A DNA stretch of 64,000 nt from Marinobacter psychrophilus (GCF_001043175.1 NZ_CP011494.1:620001-684000); one strand, 5' to 3'. Counted from the stretch's first letter, positions 26,052-36,478 are shown. The notes: a model not told the origin generated them from the sequence alone. Translations and numbers: made by a program.

Positions 26052-27553
26052 TAGCGTCTTCTTTGATGGAAGTTGTTACTGCCGGGGGCATTTACGTGGC
26101 GTTGTAATACCCGCTCGGCTTCCTGTTTTACGTCCGGCCTGCTGCGCCAATCCCACAAGCGATCTCTAGCAGCAGCAGATGCCGGTGCGAGTTCGAACAG
26201 CGGTGCCGGGTAGTGGTCACCAATGTGCAGGCCGAACATCTGTTCTTCCATCGGCGTCAGTAACCAAGGCTTATGCAATAAAGTATCTGGCAGCTCTGCC
26301 AACTCCGGTACCCATTGACGAATAAATGTGCCCTTTGGGTCTTGCTCTTGCGACTGCAGTACCGGGTTATAAATCCGGATGGTGTTAATGCCCGTGACCC
26401 CAGCCTGCATCTGAAATTGCGAATAATGAATACCCGGTTCGTAATCCAGAAACAGCCGCGCCAAGTGATGTACGCCCCGCCGCCAGTCGATATTCAGTAA
26501 ATGGCACAAAAAACTCACCAGCATGGCGCGCATGCGAAAGTTGATGTAGCCGGTAGCGTGCAGGCAGCGCATACAGGCATCGACCAGCGGGTAGCCGGTG
26601 CGGCCGTCTTGCCAGGCTGCCAGGTCGGCGTTTACGCCATCATCTGTGCGGTAGGGGTAAGCCAGATAGCCACGATTCACGGGCCGCTGCTCCATGGCGC
26701 ATTCGCTTTCAAATTTCTGAATGAAATGGCAGTGCCAGTGCAGCCGCGAGGCAAAAGCTCGCAGTGATCGGTCCCAGCCCGGGGTTTGTCGGTTGGCGCG
26801 ATACGTCTGATAGGCCTGGCGCAGGCTGAGATTGCCAAAGGCGAAATAGGGTGAAAGCCGCGAACAATGGGTGCGACTTGCAATGGGGCTAGATACCGAG
26901 CCACTGTAAAATTGGCCCCGAGCGTTGAAAAAGCTATCCATCCACTGGTTTGCGGCGAGCTCTCCGCCCGCTTGAAACTGCGAATCGGGGCGCTGCCATT
27001 CGTGGGGAGGCTGCCAGTCGGGCAGGGCTGTAAGGCGTATAACGCGAAGCTGCCGCAGGTCAGCATTTTGCTGCGGGGCGCCTATTACCTGTTGCCAGTG
27101 GCGGTCCCAGCCATCGCGGTTAAACGCTCCTCGAATCACCGCGTTGGTGGCGAATTCCTGCCAGTGTGCGCCCTGCTGCTGGCACCAGTGTGTTATCTTT
27201 TGGTCGCGTTCAAAGGTGCTGGCATCGCCGGTTTCTTCATGGCTGAACAGGGTGTGAATACGGTGATGTTGTTGCAGTTGTTCCAGCGCCTCAACGCATT
27301 CGCCGTGTACCAGCGTAACGCCGGCCTCACAACCAGCGCGTTTGAGCTGGTTGTTCATATCGCTGATCGACTCAATGATAAAGCGCCAATGGCGCAGGCT
27401 AAGGTGCGGGTTCTGCCGCTGTGACGGTTCCACTACGTACAGCAGTAATATTGGCAGCCCCGATTGGCAGGCCACGTGCAGAGGTGAGTGGTCTGTCAGC
27501 CTAAGGTCGCGTTTGAACCAGACCACGTTGATCAGTGCTTGCTGAGGTGTCAT
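26051..27553 (-). CDS. Cryptochrome/DNA photolyase family flavoprotein
   Basis: About 500 residues. N-terminal photolyase domain ([16 protein letters not shown]) for an antenna cofactor and a C-terminal FAD-binding helical domain (about 280-470). The FAD region has [21 protein letters not shown] and [19 protein letters not shown] with IRIYNP, which differs from the class I CPD photolyase form (NGGWQW). It is therefore better called cryptochrome/photolyase-family than CPD photolyase; repair of CPD, (6-4) products or a signalling role remain open. Start chosen at the second Met, nine bases after CGGA; a Met six codons upstream is possible. Confidence 0.88.
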   Translation of the reverse strand: MTPQQALINVVWFKRDLRLTDHSPLHVACQSGLPILLLYVVEPSQRQNPHLSLRHWRFIIESISDMNNQLKRAGCEAGVTLVHGECVEALEQLQQHHRIHTLFSHEETGDASTFERDQKITHWCQQQGAHWQEFATNAVIRGAFNRDGWDRHWQQVIGAPQQNADLRQLRVIRLTALPDWQPPHEWQRPDSQFQAGGELAANQWMDSFFNARGQFYSGSVSSPIASRTHCSRLSPYFAFGNLSLRQAYQTYRANRQTPGWDRSLRAFASRLHWHCHFIQKFESECAMEQRPVNRGYLAYPYRTDDGVNADLAAWQDGRTGYPLVDACMRCLHATGYINFRMRAMLVSFLCHLLNIDWRRGVHHLARLFLDYEPGIHYSQFQMQAGVTGINTIRIYNPVLQSQEQDPKGTFIRQWVPELAELPDTLLHKPWLLTPMEEQMFGLHIGDHYPAPLFELAPASAAARDRLWDWRSRPDVKQEAERVLQRHVNAPGSNNFHQRRR

Positions 27554-27787
27554 ATCGTGCGTGTTCCGCATACTTTGGATGTAATGCTCACATTAAAATG
27601 ATGTGGAGTAATGCCATGCAATCCCGAAGTTGTTTTACGTTGCGTTGCGTCAGTCGGGTTGCTGATACGTTCTTGGTATTTTTTACCGAAGGCGGCATTA
27701 TTTCGCAGCAACCGAAAAGATAAGCCGATAGTAGGGTGTTTATACCCTGTTGTTTCGCCGTGGTTCAAATAAGGAAAGGGTCAGAGT

Positions 27788-28627
27788 ATGTTACACACCG
27801 TAAGCGACACTTTGCCCACCTATGCCGATGTTGTCGATCTGACCCGCTATCCGATACACCGGCTGGACAGTGACGAAGGTCGGGCATTAATAAATAACTG
27901 TCGCTGCGTGCTGGCGCAAGACGGCTGTTGCACCTTACCGGGTTTTTTACAACCGATTGCGGTTGCCGAAATGGTGCAGCTTGCAAATCGCCTTGAGCGC
28001 AGCGCTTGGGTCAGCAACAATCGTCACAACGTCTATTTTGAAGCGTTTGACAACAGCGTCGAACCGCATCACCCGTTAGCCCATCAGGAACGTTCTGCCA
28101 AACACGGCATTGCTTACGATCAGATTCCAGACCAGGCGCCACTGCGACGGTTGTACGAGTCAGACGATCTGACGCGTTTTATCGCTGCAGTGCTGGAAAA
28201 GTCGGTGTTGTTCCGCAGCGCCGACCCCTTGGACGCGCTACAGATTACCCGCTTCCACCCCGGTGAAGAGTTGGGTTGGCACTTTGATCGCAGCGAATTC
28301 TCCGTCACGGTTATGTATCAGCGCGCCGAAGAAGGCGGAGACTTTGAGTACGTGCCGGAGTTGCGCACCAAACAGGATGAGCGACACGACGATGTGACAA
28401 AAGTGTTGCAGGGTGATCGCAGCCGAATAACAGTGCAGTCCGCTGCGCCGGGTACTTTGGCGTTTTTTCAAGGCAACTGTGCCATGCATCGGGTTACCTT
28501 GGTGAAGGGTAGCTTGCCACGTATTAACTCGGTGCTGACCTACGGCGAGCACGAAAACATGCGCCTGAACGACCTGACGTCGCAGCTGTTCTACGGCCGA
28601 ACGTCGCCGGCGTCTGCCGAGTTGTAA
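27788..28627 (+). CDS. 2-oxoglutarate/Fe(II) oxygenase of the amino-acid hydroxylase/halogenase-related type
   Basis: 279 residues. Core motifs: GWHFDRSEFSVTVMYQ (HxD iron ligands), GGDFEYVPELRT, FFQGNCAMHRVTLVKGSLPRIN (distal His and 2-oxoglutarate Arg). This pattern resembles a family that includes amino-acid halogenases, but those replace the iron-binding Asp with Gly; here HFD is intact, so hydroxylation is expected. Substrate unknown. Divergent from the photolyase. GGAAAGGG lies upstream of the ATG. Confidence 0.82.
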   Translation: MLHTVSDTLPTYADVVDLTRYPIHRLDSDEGRALINNCRCVLAQDGCCTLPGFLQPIAVAEMVQLANRLERSAWVSNNRHNVYFEAFDNSVEPHHPLAHQERSAKHGIAYDQIPDQAPLRRLYESDDLTRFIAAVLEKSVLFRSADPLDALQITRFHPGEELGWHFDRSEFSVTVMYQRAEEGGDFEYVPELRTKQDERHDDVTKVLQGDRSRITVQSAAPGTLAFFQGNCAMHRVTLVKGSLPRINSVLTYGEHENMRLNDLTSQLFYGRTSPASAEL

Positions 28628-28653
28628 AAGCCGGCGATGCGCGGTGAAACTGA

Positions 28654-29424
<771 letters not shown>

Positions 29425-29507
29425 GGGCTTTTACGGTATACAAATTGATCGCCTGGCAGTACACTGGCTGGTCTGCAAAATTAGTCATTCTATTTGTCGG
29501 GGAAATC

Positions 29508-29720
29508 ATGGCACGAGTTACCGTTGAAGATTGTCTTGAACACGTTGATAACCGCTTTCAGCTGGTGATGCTGGCTACCAAGCGCGCGCGCCAGATTGCC
29601 ACCAAAGGTGCAGAGCCAATGGTTCCGCCAGAAAACGACAAGCCGACTGTTATCGCGCTGCGTGAAATCGCTGCGGGTTTGGTCAGCCGTTCGTTACTGA
29701 CCGAAGACTTAGACGAGTAG
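29508..29720 (+). CDS. rpoZ: RNA polymerase omega subunit
   Basis: Assembly chaperone of the beta-prime subunit and part of one ppGpp site on RNA polymerase. 70 residues starting [19 protein letters not shown] with [18 protein letters not shown] lies five to eight bases before the ATG. A perfect palindromic terminator separates it from spoT, so rpoZ-gmk and spoT can be uncoupled. Confidence 0.95.
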   Translation: MARVTVEDCLEHVDNRFQLVMLATKRARQIATKGAEPMVPPENDKPTVIALREIAAGLVSRSLLTEDLDE

Positions 29721-29794
29721 TAATAGGGCATTGAAATCTGTCCGCACGGTTTTATAGTGTCACTATAGCAGCGCGCTTTAAGGACTATGGAAGG

Positions 29795-29823
29795 ACCCGA
29801 ATGCATGCATTCGGGTTTTTTTG
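29795..29823 (+). terminator. Terminator between rpoZ and spoT
   Basis: ACCCGAATGCA and TGCATTCGGGT form a perfect 22-base palindrome followed by TTTTTTTG. A good intrinsic terminator or attenuator 32 nt before the spoT start; spoT then needs read-through or its own promoter. Confidence 0.9.
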
Positions 29824-29854
29824 TTTCCGGGGATCATAAATAAGTGAGGGCACG

Positions 29855-32002
29855 GTGTCATCAGAAGCAGCGGTAGACATGTTAACCAGAGAGCTGAGCA
29901 GCTATCTGGACACCAATCGCATCAATCAGGTGCGCAGAGCGTATTATTTTGCGGAACAGGCCCATGAAGGGCAAATGCGCAAGAGTGGTGACCGTTATAT
30001 AAGCCATCCCTTGGCCGTCGCCCGCATTCTTGCTGAAATGCGGTTGGATCACCAAAGCCTGATGGCCGCAATGCTGCACGATGTGATTGAAGATACCGGC
30101 ATACCCAAAGATGCGCTCGCTGACCAGTTCGGTGAGGATGTTGCTGAGCTGGTGGATGGTGTCAGTAAACTGACGCAGATTGAATTTCGCACCCGCGCCG
30201 AAGCCCAGGCCGAAAATTTCCAGAAAATGACGCTGGCCATGGCCCGCGACATTCGCGTGATTTTGGTAAAGCTGGCGGACCGCCTGCACAACATGCGCAC
30301 CTTGGGCCCCATGCCCTATGAAAAGCGCAAACGCATCGCGACTGAAACATTGGACATTTACGCACCCATCGCCAATCGCTTGGGCATGCATAGCATTTCG
30401 ACGGAGCTGGAAGACCTCGGGTTCTCGACGATGTATCCCATGCGTTCGAAGTTCATTTCCAAAGCAGTGACCAAGCTGCGCGGCAGCCATCGGGAAATCA
30501 TTGATGAAATTCGTGGCCGCCTGCACGAAAAGCTGGAAGAGCGGGGCATGCCCGGCCGGATTTTAGGGCGCGAAAAACACTTGAACAGCATTTACAACAA
30601 GATGAAGTTCAAGCAGAAATCATTCCGTGAAATCATGGACGTATACGCGTTTCGTATCATTACTGACAACGAAGACGATTGTTATCGAATCCTGGGTGCC
30701 GTGCACAGCTTGTATAAGCCCATGCCCGGGCGTTTCAAAGACTATATCGCCATGCCCAAGGTTAACGGCTATCAGTCGCTGCACACCACCTTGTTTGGTA
30801 TGCACGTGAATATCGAAGTTCAGATTCGCACCGAAGAAATGGAGAACATTGCCAACAACGGTATTGCCGCTCATTGGCTGTACAAGAATGAGCCGTCTAA
30901 CGGCACTAGCGTAAACCAGGCCCGGGTAGACCGCTGGGTGAAAGGCCTGATGGAAATGCGCGAGCGCGCTGATGATTCGCTAGAGTTTATTGAAAGCGTT
31001 AAAGAAGACCTGTTTCCTGACGAAATTTACGTGTTTACGCCGCGCGGAAAAATCATGGAACTGCCCGGCGGTGCCACGCCGGTGGATTTTGCCTATGCCA
31101 TCCATACCGATATTGGCAACGCCACTGTGGCTTGCCGTATCAACCGTAACCTGGGCTCGCTAAGCCAGCCTCTGCAAAGCGGGCAAACGGTGGAAATCAT
31201 TACCGCGCCCGGCGCCAGGCCAAATTCGGCTTGGCTCAACTTTGTGGTAACCGGCAAGGCTCGTGGCAGTATTCGTCATGTGGTTAAAAGCGATAAGCAT
31301 GCCGAGTCTTTGGAACTGGGGCATACGCTGCTTAAGCGTTCTCTGAAGGGCTTTAATACGCGTCTGGGTGACATTACAGAGGCTCAGAAACAGCGGGTTG
31401 TGGCTCACAATCAGGTTAACAGCTTCGAGGATCTGATTAGCGAAATTGGCCTGGGCAACCGCATGGCGTTTCTGGTGGCACGCCAGTTGGTGGTGGGCGC
31501 GCCCGAAGCAGAGGGTGATGCCCCAGCGGCTAGCGCGATTGAAGAGAGTGGGCGTCAGGGCCCGGTAACCATTTGCGGCTCAGACGGCCTGCTGCTGAAA
31601 TTTGCCAGTTGCTGCAAACCCATTCCCGGTGACCCGATTGTGGGCATCATGGATTCGGGTAATGGCATGTTGATTCACTCGGATACCTGCTCACATCTGC
31701 CAGACGACGAGCAGGGCAGGGCCATGCTGACTGATCTGAAATGGGCGAAGGATATTACCGATCAGTTTTCAGTAGAGTTGCGGGTGGAAATGGAGCGGCA
31801 GCGTGGCATTATTGCGGAGATGGCCAATGCAGTAGCAATGGCCGACGGCAATATTGAGCGCATTAACGTGGAAGATCAAAATGCCCGTTTTGGCGTTGTC
31901 AGCCTGGTGGTACACGTGACCGGCCGACACCATCTGGCGCGGGTAATGCGACGGGTACGCAATATTCGGGCGGTTACCCACATCAGCCGGGTTCGCTACT
32001 AA
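29855..32002 (+). CDS. spoT: Bifunctional (p)ppGpp synthase/hydrolase SpoT
   Basis: 715 residues. HD hydrolase domain with intact AAMLHDVIEDT (about residue 75), synthetase domain with GYQSLHTTLFG, TGS domain (PDEIYVFTPRGKIMELPGG), conserved-cysteine helical region (FASCCKPIPGDPI) and C-terminal ACT domain. The intact hydrolase centre marks it as SpoT rather than RelA. The start is GTG with GAGGG just upstream; the ATG eight codons later lacks a ribosome site. DksA is encoded 25 kb away and omega just upstream, so three stringent-response components fall in this window. Confidence 0.95.
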   Translation: MSSEAAVDMLTRELSSYLDTNRINQVRRAYYFAEQAHEGQMRKSGDRYISHPLAVARILAEMRLDHQSLMAAMLHDVIEDTGIPKDALADQFGEDVAELVDGVSKLTQIEFRTRAEAQAENFQKMTLAMARDIRVILVKLADRLHNMRTLGPMPYEKRKRIATETLDIYAPIANRLGMHSISTELEDLGFSTMYPMRSKFISKAVTKLRGSHREIIDEIRGRLHEKLEERGMPGRILGREKHLNSIYNKMKFKQKSFREIMDVYAFRIITDNEDDCYRILGAVHSLYKPMPGRFKDYIAMPKVNGYQSLHTTLFGMHVNIEVQIRTEEMENIANNGIAAHWLYKNEPSNGTSVNQARVDRWVKGLMEMRERADDSLEFIESVKEDLFPDEIYVFTPRGKIMELPGGATPVDFAYAIHTDIGNATVACRINRNLGSLSQPLQSGQTVEIITAPGARPNSAWLNFVVTGKARGSIRHVVKSDKHAESLELGHTLLKRSLKGFNTRLGDITEAQKQRVVAHNQVNSFEDLISEIGLGNRMAFLVARQLVVGAPEAEGDAPAASAIEESGRQGPVTICGSDGLLLKFASCCKPIPGDPIVGIMDSGNGMLIHSDTCSHLPDDEQGRAMLTDLKWAKDITDQFSVELRVEMERQRGIIAEMANAVAMADGNIERINVEDQNARFGVVSLVVHVTGRHHLARVMRRVRNIRAVTHISRVRY

Positions 32003-32043
32003 AGGCACCTAGGTCTCTGTTATCGTAGGTTTGCCAGATTTGA

Positions 32044-32080
32044 CACCCGGCGTTATGGCGGGTGAGGATTTTTATTTATT
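32044..32080 (+). terminator. Probable terminator or attenuator between spoT and ridA
   Basis: CACCCGGC and GGCGGGTG (32044-32064, one mismatch) form a hairpin followed by AGGATTTTTATTTATT. Imperfect, hence moderate confidence. Confidence 0.5.
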
Positions 32081-32100
32081 AACAACAGGGATATAAATAA
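32072..32100 (+). promoter_or_regulatory. Hairpin enclosing the ridA ribosome site
   Basis: TTATTTAT (32072-32079) and ATAAATAA (32093-32100) are perfectly complementary and flank TAACAACAGGGAT, which holds the Shine-Dalgarno AGGG and an AACAACA stretch. An A/T-only stem would be weak and possibly temperature-sensitive; regulation is inference. Confidence 0.35.
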
Positions 32101-32102
32101 CC

Positions 32103-32489
32103 ATGACCAACAAATCGATTATTGAAACCGAAAATGCACCGCAAGCAATCGGGCCTTATTCTCAGGCTGTAAAGGCTGGTGACACCGTGTACATTTCTGG
32201 TCAGATTCCGCTGGTGCCAGAAACCATGGAACTGATACAGGGCGATTTTGCGGCAAACACCCGTCAGGTATTCGACAACCTGAAGGCGGTTTGTGTGGCA
32301 TCCGGTGGCTCATTGCAGGACATTGTCAAGCTGAACATTTATATGATCGATCTGGCTAATTTTGCGGTTGTGAACGAAATCATGGCCACCTACTTTCAAA
32401 AGCCTTACCCGGCTCGCGCAGCGATGGCCGTTGCTGCGCTGCCAAAAGACGTACCCATCGAAATGGAAGCGGTGATGGTGTTGACCTAA
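32103..32489 (+). CDS. ridA: RidA family reactive enamine/imine deaminase
   Basis: 128 residues. Hydrolyses reactive 2-aminoacrylate-type enamines released by PLP enzymes, protecting other PLP enzymes. Family motifs: [23 protein letters not shown] near the N-terminus, TRQVFDNL, and [22 protein letters not shown], in which Arg (in PARAA) is the substrate-carboxylate ligand. Its 3' end overlaps by four bases the end of the convergent epimerase-like gene. Confidence 0.95.
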   Translation: MTNKSIIETENAPQAIGPYSQAVKAGDTVYISGQIPLVPETMELIQGDFAANTRQVFDNLKAVCVASGGSLQDIVKLNIYMIDLANFAVVNEIMATYFQKPYPARAAMAVAALPKDVPIEMEAVMVLT

Positions 32490-33364
32490 GCGCCCTTGCG
32501 CTGACCGATCAGTTCACGGTATCCGGCGCGGAAGTCCGGATACCGGAATTCAAATCCGGTTTTCAACAGACGCCGGTTACTGCACAGTTTGCTGCCCACC
32601 CGGCTGCCATCGCGAGCGCCCTCTGCCGGTTCTGCGCAATCGGTATGCTGGCGAACCCATCGCACCACTTGATCCAGCCGTATCGGCTCGCAGTCGCTGG
32701 CCAGATAGCAGGCCTGCAGGGTTTCACCAGACGCCGCCATGGTGCTTAAATACACCATAGCCCGAACAGCATCTTGCTCGTGAATGCGGTTGCTGTAATT
32801 AGAGTGGGCCGGTGGATTCAGCCGCCCATCAATCACTGCTTGCAAAAAACTCTGGCGCGACGGGCCATAAATGCCACTGAACCGGACCACTGTGGCGGCC
32901 ATGCTGCTGGCCAGCGCGGTCTGCTCTCCCAGCAATACCTGCTGGCCGCTGAACCCGCTCGGCTGCGTAGGGCTTCTCTCATCCACCCAACCGTCATCGT
33001 TTTGCCCATAAACCCCGGTGCTGCTTATAAAGAACAGTCGGTTTGGTGTCTGGCCCTGTAATTCCCATAGCAGATTTTCTAGGCCTTTTACATAGGCTGC
33101 GTGGTAGCCCTGCTCGGTATAATCCGACGGTGTCAGGCAATAAATAACCTGATCTAGCTGTGGCGGGAGCTTGTCACTCAGGGTTTCCGGTAGGGTCAAA
33201 TCTGCGGTTATCGGCGTAACACCTTGGGGTAGTTGATCCGTTCTGCGGCGCAGACCAAACACCTCAGCCCCGGATTGCAGCAGCAGGGTGGCAATGGCAC
33301 CCCCCAGATTGCCGCACCCTGCCAGCAAAATTCGTTGTTTTTTCAGGCCTTCAGCGATTGCCAT
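32486..33364 (-). CDS. NAD(P)-dependent epimerase/dehydratase-like SDR protein (YeeZ type)
   Basis: About 292 residues. Rossmann motif [18 protein letters not shown] at the N-terminus and [12 protein letters not shown] near residue 115; the YxxxK of classical SDRs is replaced by [11 protein letters not shown], so catalysis of the usual type is doubtful. Similar to the poorly characterised E. coli YeeZ. Start choice is open: ATG at 33364 is annotated, but a TTG at 33370 is better spaced from AAGGA. Divergent from oxyR. Confidence 0.8.
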   Translation of the reverse strand: MAIAEGLKKQRILLAGCGNLGGAIATLLLQSGAEVFGLRRRTDQLPQGVTPITADLTLPETLSDKLPPQLDQVIYCLTPSDYTEQGYHAAYVKGLENLLWELQGQTPNRLFFISSTGVYGQNDDGWVDERSPTQPSGFSGQQVLLGEQTALASSMAATVVRFSGIYGPSRQSFLQAVIDGRLNPPAHSNYSNRIHEQDAVRAMVYLSTMAASGETLQACYLASDCEPIRLDQVVRWVRQHTDCAEPAEGARDGSRVGSKLCSNRRLLKTGFEFRYPDFRAGYRELIGQRKGA

Positions 33365-33438
33365 AGACAATATCAATCCTTATGCTTTGAACCATAGATA
33401 AATCAGACACCGAACGTTGTTCAGCACCGGAGCCCGCC

Positions 33439-34395
33439 ATGACTCTTACCGAGTTACGATACGTTGTTACGCTTGCCCGTGAAAGGCATTTTGGCCGCGC
33501 CGCGGAGCGCTGTCACGTTAGTCAGCCCACCCTTAGTGTGGCGGTACGAAAGCTTGAAGAAGAGTTGGGTATCCCATTGTTTGAGCGTAGTAAAAGCAAT
33601 ATTCGGGTCACCGAAAGCGGGCTGCGCATTGTTGAGCAGGCGCAGCGGGTGCTGGACCAGGTGGGTGTGATTAAAGACATGGCCCAGGATGGCAAAAACC
33701 AGCTTAGCTCTCCGCTAAAGGTCGGAGCCATTTACACCATAGGTCCCTACCTATTTCCGCATTTACTGCCGGAGTTGCGGCGAGCAGCGCCAGATATGTC
33801 GTTGTATATAGAAGAAAACTACACCGCGAGTCTGCGCCAGAAACTACGCCATTCAGAATTGGACGCTATTATTGTGGCGCTGCCGTTCGAGGAAGCCGAA
33901 GTGGTTACCCTGCCGCTTTATGACGAGCCCTTTGTGGTGCTACTGCCGGCAGATCATCCGCTGACCGCCTGCGATGAAATTACCGCGGAGCAGTTGGCGC
34001 AAGAGCAGCTTCTGCTGTTGGGGCCGGGGCACTGCTTTCGCGACCAAGTGCTGGAGTCCTTCCCGCTTTTGGTTGCAACCGTTACCCGGCGCAGGGAAGG
34101 CAATGGCCCCACGCTGGTGACCGAAGGCAGCTCGCTGGAAACCATTCGCCATATGGTAGCCTCGGGCCTGGGTGTGACCGTTTTGCCGCTGTCAGCGGCA
34201 ACCGGTATGCGCTATCACGAAGGTGTGCTTGCGGTTCGGCCATTTGCTGCCCCCGTGCCATTTCGGACCGTAGCTCTGGCTTGGAGGGTGACTTTCCCGC
34301 GGCCCAAAGCGATTGACGTGCTGTCGCTGGCGGCGAGCCAGTGCCGGGTTGTGGCAAAGGCCAGTGCCGCTAAACCAGCAGCGGCTAAGGGCTAG
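33439..34395 (+). CDS. oxyR: OxyR-type LysR regulator lacking the resolving cysteine
   Basis: 318 residues. N-terminal winged helix (MTLTELRYVVTLARERHFGRAAERCHVSQPTLS) and the OxyR sensor region LLLLGPGHCFRDQVLESF. Cys199 aligns exactly with the E. coli peroxidatic Cys199, but position 208, the partner cysteine, is Phe (TTC). The other cysteines (25, 178 and one near the C-terminus) are not at OxyR redox positions. The protein should still sense peroxide through Cys199 oxidation but cannot form the 199-208 disulfide. Directly upstream of recG (7 nt between stop and start), as in Pseudomonas. Confidence 0.88.
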   Translation: MTLTELRYVVTLARERHFGRAAERCHVSQPTLSVAVRKLEEELGIPLFERSKSNIRVTESGLRIVEQAQRVLDQVGVIKDMAQDGKNQLSSPLKVGAIYTIGPYLFPHLLPELRRAAPDMSLYIEENYTASLRQKLRHSELDAIIVALPFEEAEVVTLPLYDEPFVVLLPADHPLTACDEITAEQLAQEQLLLLGPGHCFRDQVLESFPLLVATVTRRREGNGPTLVTEGSSLETIRHMVASGLGVTVLPLSAATGMRYHEGVLAVRPFAAPVPFRTVALAWRVTFPRPKAIDVLSLAASQCRVVAKASAAKPAAAKG

Positions 34396-34402
34396 GCCGG
34401 CG

Positions 34403-36478
34403 ATGATGGCACTGGACGATATACCGGTCACTCAGCTTAAGGGCGTTGGCAACGCACTTGCAGAAAAGCTGGGCAAGCTGGGTATCGCCTCGCTTCAGGA
34501 TTTGCTGTTTCACTTGCCTCACCGCTATGAAGATCGCACCCGCATTACAGCCATGGGCAGCCTGCGCATTGGCGACGTGGCAGTGGTGGAAGGTGAGGTC
34601 ATGAAAACCGACATTGTGATGGGCAGGCGCCGCAGCTTGCAGGTCACTCTCAAAGACCACAGCGGCTTTGTCAGTCTGCGTTTTTTTCATTTTAACGCGG
34701 CCCAGAAGAACCAGTTTGCCGACGGCACCCAGGTGCGCTGTTTTGGCGAAGTGCGGGCGGGCCGTTCCGGCTACGAACTGTACCACCCCGAATATCAGAC
34801 CCATCCGACGCCTATGGCGGATGAAGGCAGTGCCACATTAACTCCGGTATACCCACTTACCGAGGGTATTCAGCAGCCTCGGGTGCGGGCTTTGTGCCAG
34901 CAGGCGGTAGCGTATTTGAAGCGTTATCCCATTTACGACTGGCTGCCGCCCTGGGTACTGGTGGACTATCAGTTACCGACTATCACTGCCGCAGTAGAAC
35001 TGGTGCATTCACCACCGGCTAGTGCTTCGGTGGCGCAATTGCTGGAAGGACGCCATCCGGCCCAGGAGCGGTTGGTGATGGAAGAACTGCTGGCGCATCA
35101 GTTAAGTCTGTTGCAAGTGCGCGAACAGATTCAGACGCGCCAGGCGCTGCCGTTGCTGCCGCAGGGCGATTTAAGCGAGCGCTTTCTAGAGTCTTTGCCA
35201 TTTCGCCTAACCGGCGCTCAACGCCAGGTGCTTCAGGAAATCCGCCAAGACCTCACCCAGCCACTACCGATGCTGCGTTTGGTACAAGGTGATGTTGGCT
35301 CTGGCAAAACCGTGGTCGCGGCGCTGGCGGCCTTGCAGGCCATTTCAGCGGGCACTCAAGTGGCGTTGATGGCACCCACTGAAATTCTGGCGGAACAGCA
35401 CTACCAAAATTTTTGCGCCTGGCTTGCGCCGCTGGGCATCCAACTCACCTGGCTGACGGGCAAAGTGAAAGGCAAGGCGCGCGCGCAAGCCATGGCGGCG
35501 CTTTCAAGTGGTGCCGCTGGCATTGCTATTGGCACCCACGCGCTGTTTCAGAACGACGTGGCATTCGACCGTTTGGCTTTGGTGATTATTGACGAGCAGC
35601 ACCGCTTTGGCGTGCATCAACGTCTGGCATTGCGGGAAAAAGGCGCCGCCGGCGCGCTGGCGCCCCATCAGTTGATTATGACGGCCACGCCCATTCCGCG
35701 TACGTTGGCTATGAGCGCCTACGCCGACCTGGACACATCGGTCATTGACGAACTGCCTCCAGGGCGCAAACCCATCGAAACGATTGTTGTGCCCGACGGG
35801 CGCCGTGACGATGTGGTAGAGCGAGTACGCAATGCCTGTCAGGCCGGGCGGCAGGCATATTGGGTGTGCACACTGATTGAAGAATCTGAGGTGTTACAGT
35901 GTCAGGCGGCAGAAGTAAGTGCGACTGAACTCGCCGAACGCTTGCCAAACCTGCGCATCGGACTGGTTCATGGGCGATTAAAAAGTCAAGAAAAAGCGGA
36001 AGTTATGGCACAATTCAAGAGCGGTGCGTTAGACCTTCTAGTGGCCACCACCGTAATAGAGGTGGGAGTGGATGTGCCCAACGCGTCGCTGATCATTATT
36101 GAAAATCCTGAACGCCTGGGTCTGGCCCAGTTGCATCAGTTGCGGGGCCGTGTAGGGCGTGGCGAACAGGCCAGTTACTGCGTGCTGATGTACCATCCAC
36201 CGTTATCGCTCAACAGTAAAGCGCGGCTGCAGGCCCTGCGCGACAGCCAAGACGGTTTTGTGATTGCGGAAAAAGACCTTGAACTTCGTGGTCCCGGTGA
36301 GGTTCTGGGTACTCGCCAGACCGGCATGATGCAGTTCAGGCTGGCTGATTTCGAGCGCGATCAGCACTGGATTGAAGTGGTTCGTGAAATAGCTCCGCGA
36401 CTTATGGGCAATAAAGTCGCGGTGCAGGGGCTGGTGCGGCGCTGGTTGGGTGAAAAAACCCGCTACGGTGAAGTCTAA
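34403..36478 (+). CDS. recG: ATP-dependent DNA helicase RecG
   Basis: Branch-migrating helicase that reverses stalled forks. 691 residues. N-terminal OB-fold wedge domain (about 50-150, VVEGEVMKTDIVMGRRRSL), Walker A GDVGSGKTVVA (near 300), DEQH box IIDEQHRFGV, motif III TATPIPRTL and motif VI QLRGRVGRG. ATGs at 34403 and 34406 are adjacent; both give ALDDIPVTQLKGVG. Begins seven bases after the oxyR stop, so the two are probably co-transcribed. Confidence 0.96.
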   Translation: MMALDDIPVTQLKGVGNALAEKLGKLGIASLQDLLFHLPHRYEDRTRITAMGSLRIGDVAVVEGEVMKTDIVMGRRRSLQVTLKDHSGFVSLRFFHFNAAQKNQFADGTQVRCFGEVRAGRSGYELYHPEYQTHPTPMADEGSATLTPVYPLTEGIQQPRVRALCQQAVAYLKRYPIYDWLPPWVLVDYQLPTITAAVELVHSPPASASVAQLLEGRHPAQERLVMEELLAHQLSLLQVREQIQTRQALPLLPQGDLSERFLESLPFRLTGAQRQVLQEIRQDLTQPLPMLRLVQGDVGSGKTVVAALAALQAISAGTQVALMAPTEILAEQHYQNFCAWLAPLGIQLTWLTGKVKGKARAQAMAALSSGAAGIAIGTHALFQNDVAFDRLALVIIDEQHRFGVHQRLALREKGAAGALAPHQLIMTATPIPRTLAMSAYADLDTSVIDELPPGRKPIETIVVPDGRRDDVVERVRNACQAGRQAYWVCTLIEESEVLQCQAAEVSATELAERLPNLRIGLVHGRLKSQEKAEVMAQFKSGALDLLVATTVIEVGVDVPNASLIIIENPERLGLAQLHQLRGRVGRGEQASYCVLMYHPPLSLNSKARLQALRDSQDGFVIAEKDLELRGPGEVLGTRQTGMMQFRLADFERDQHWIEVVREIAPRLMGNKVAVQGLVRRWLGEKTRYGEV

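Noticed and set aside
27616..27723. 35-codon plus-strand frame in the photolyase/oxygenase gap with a GGAG site
   Set aside because: Unusual composition, no hydrophobic or family signature; chance is likely. Worth only a conservation check.
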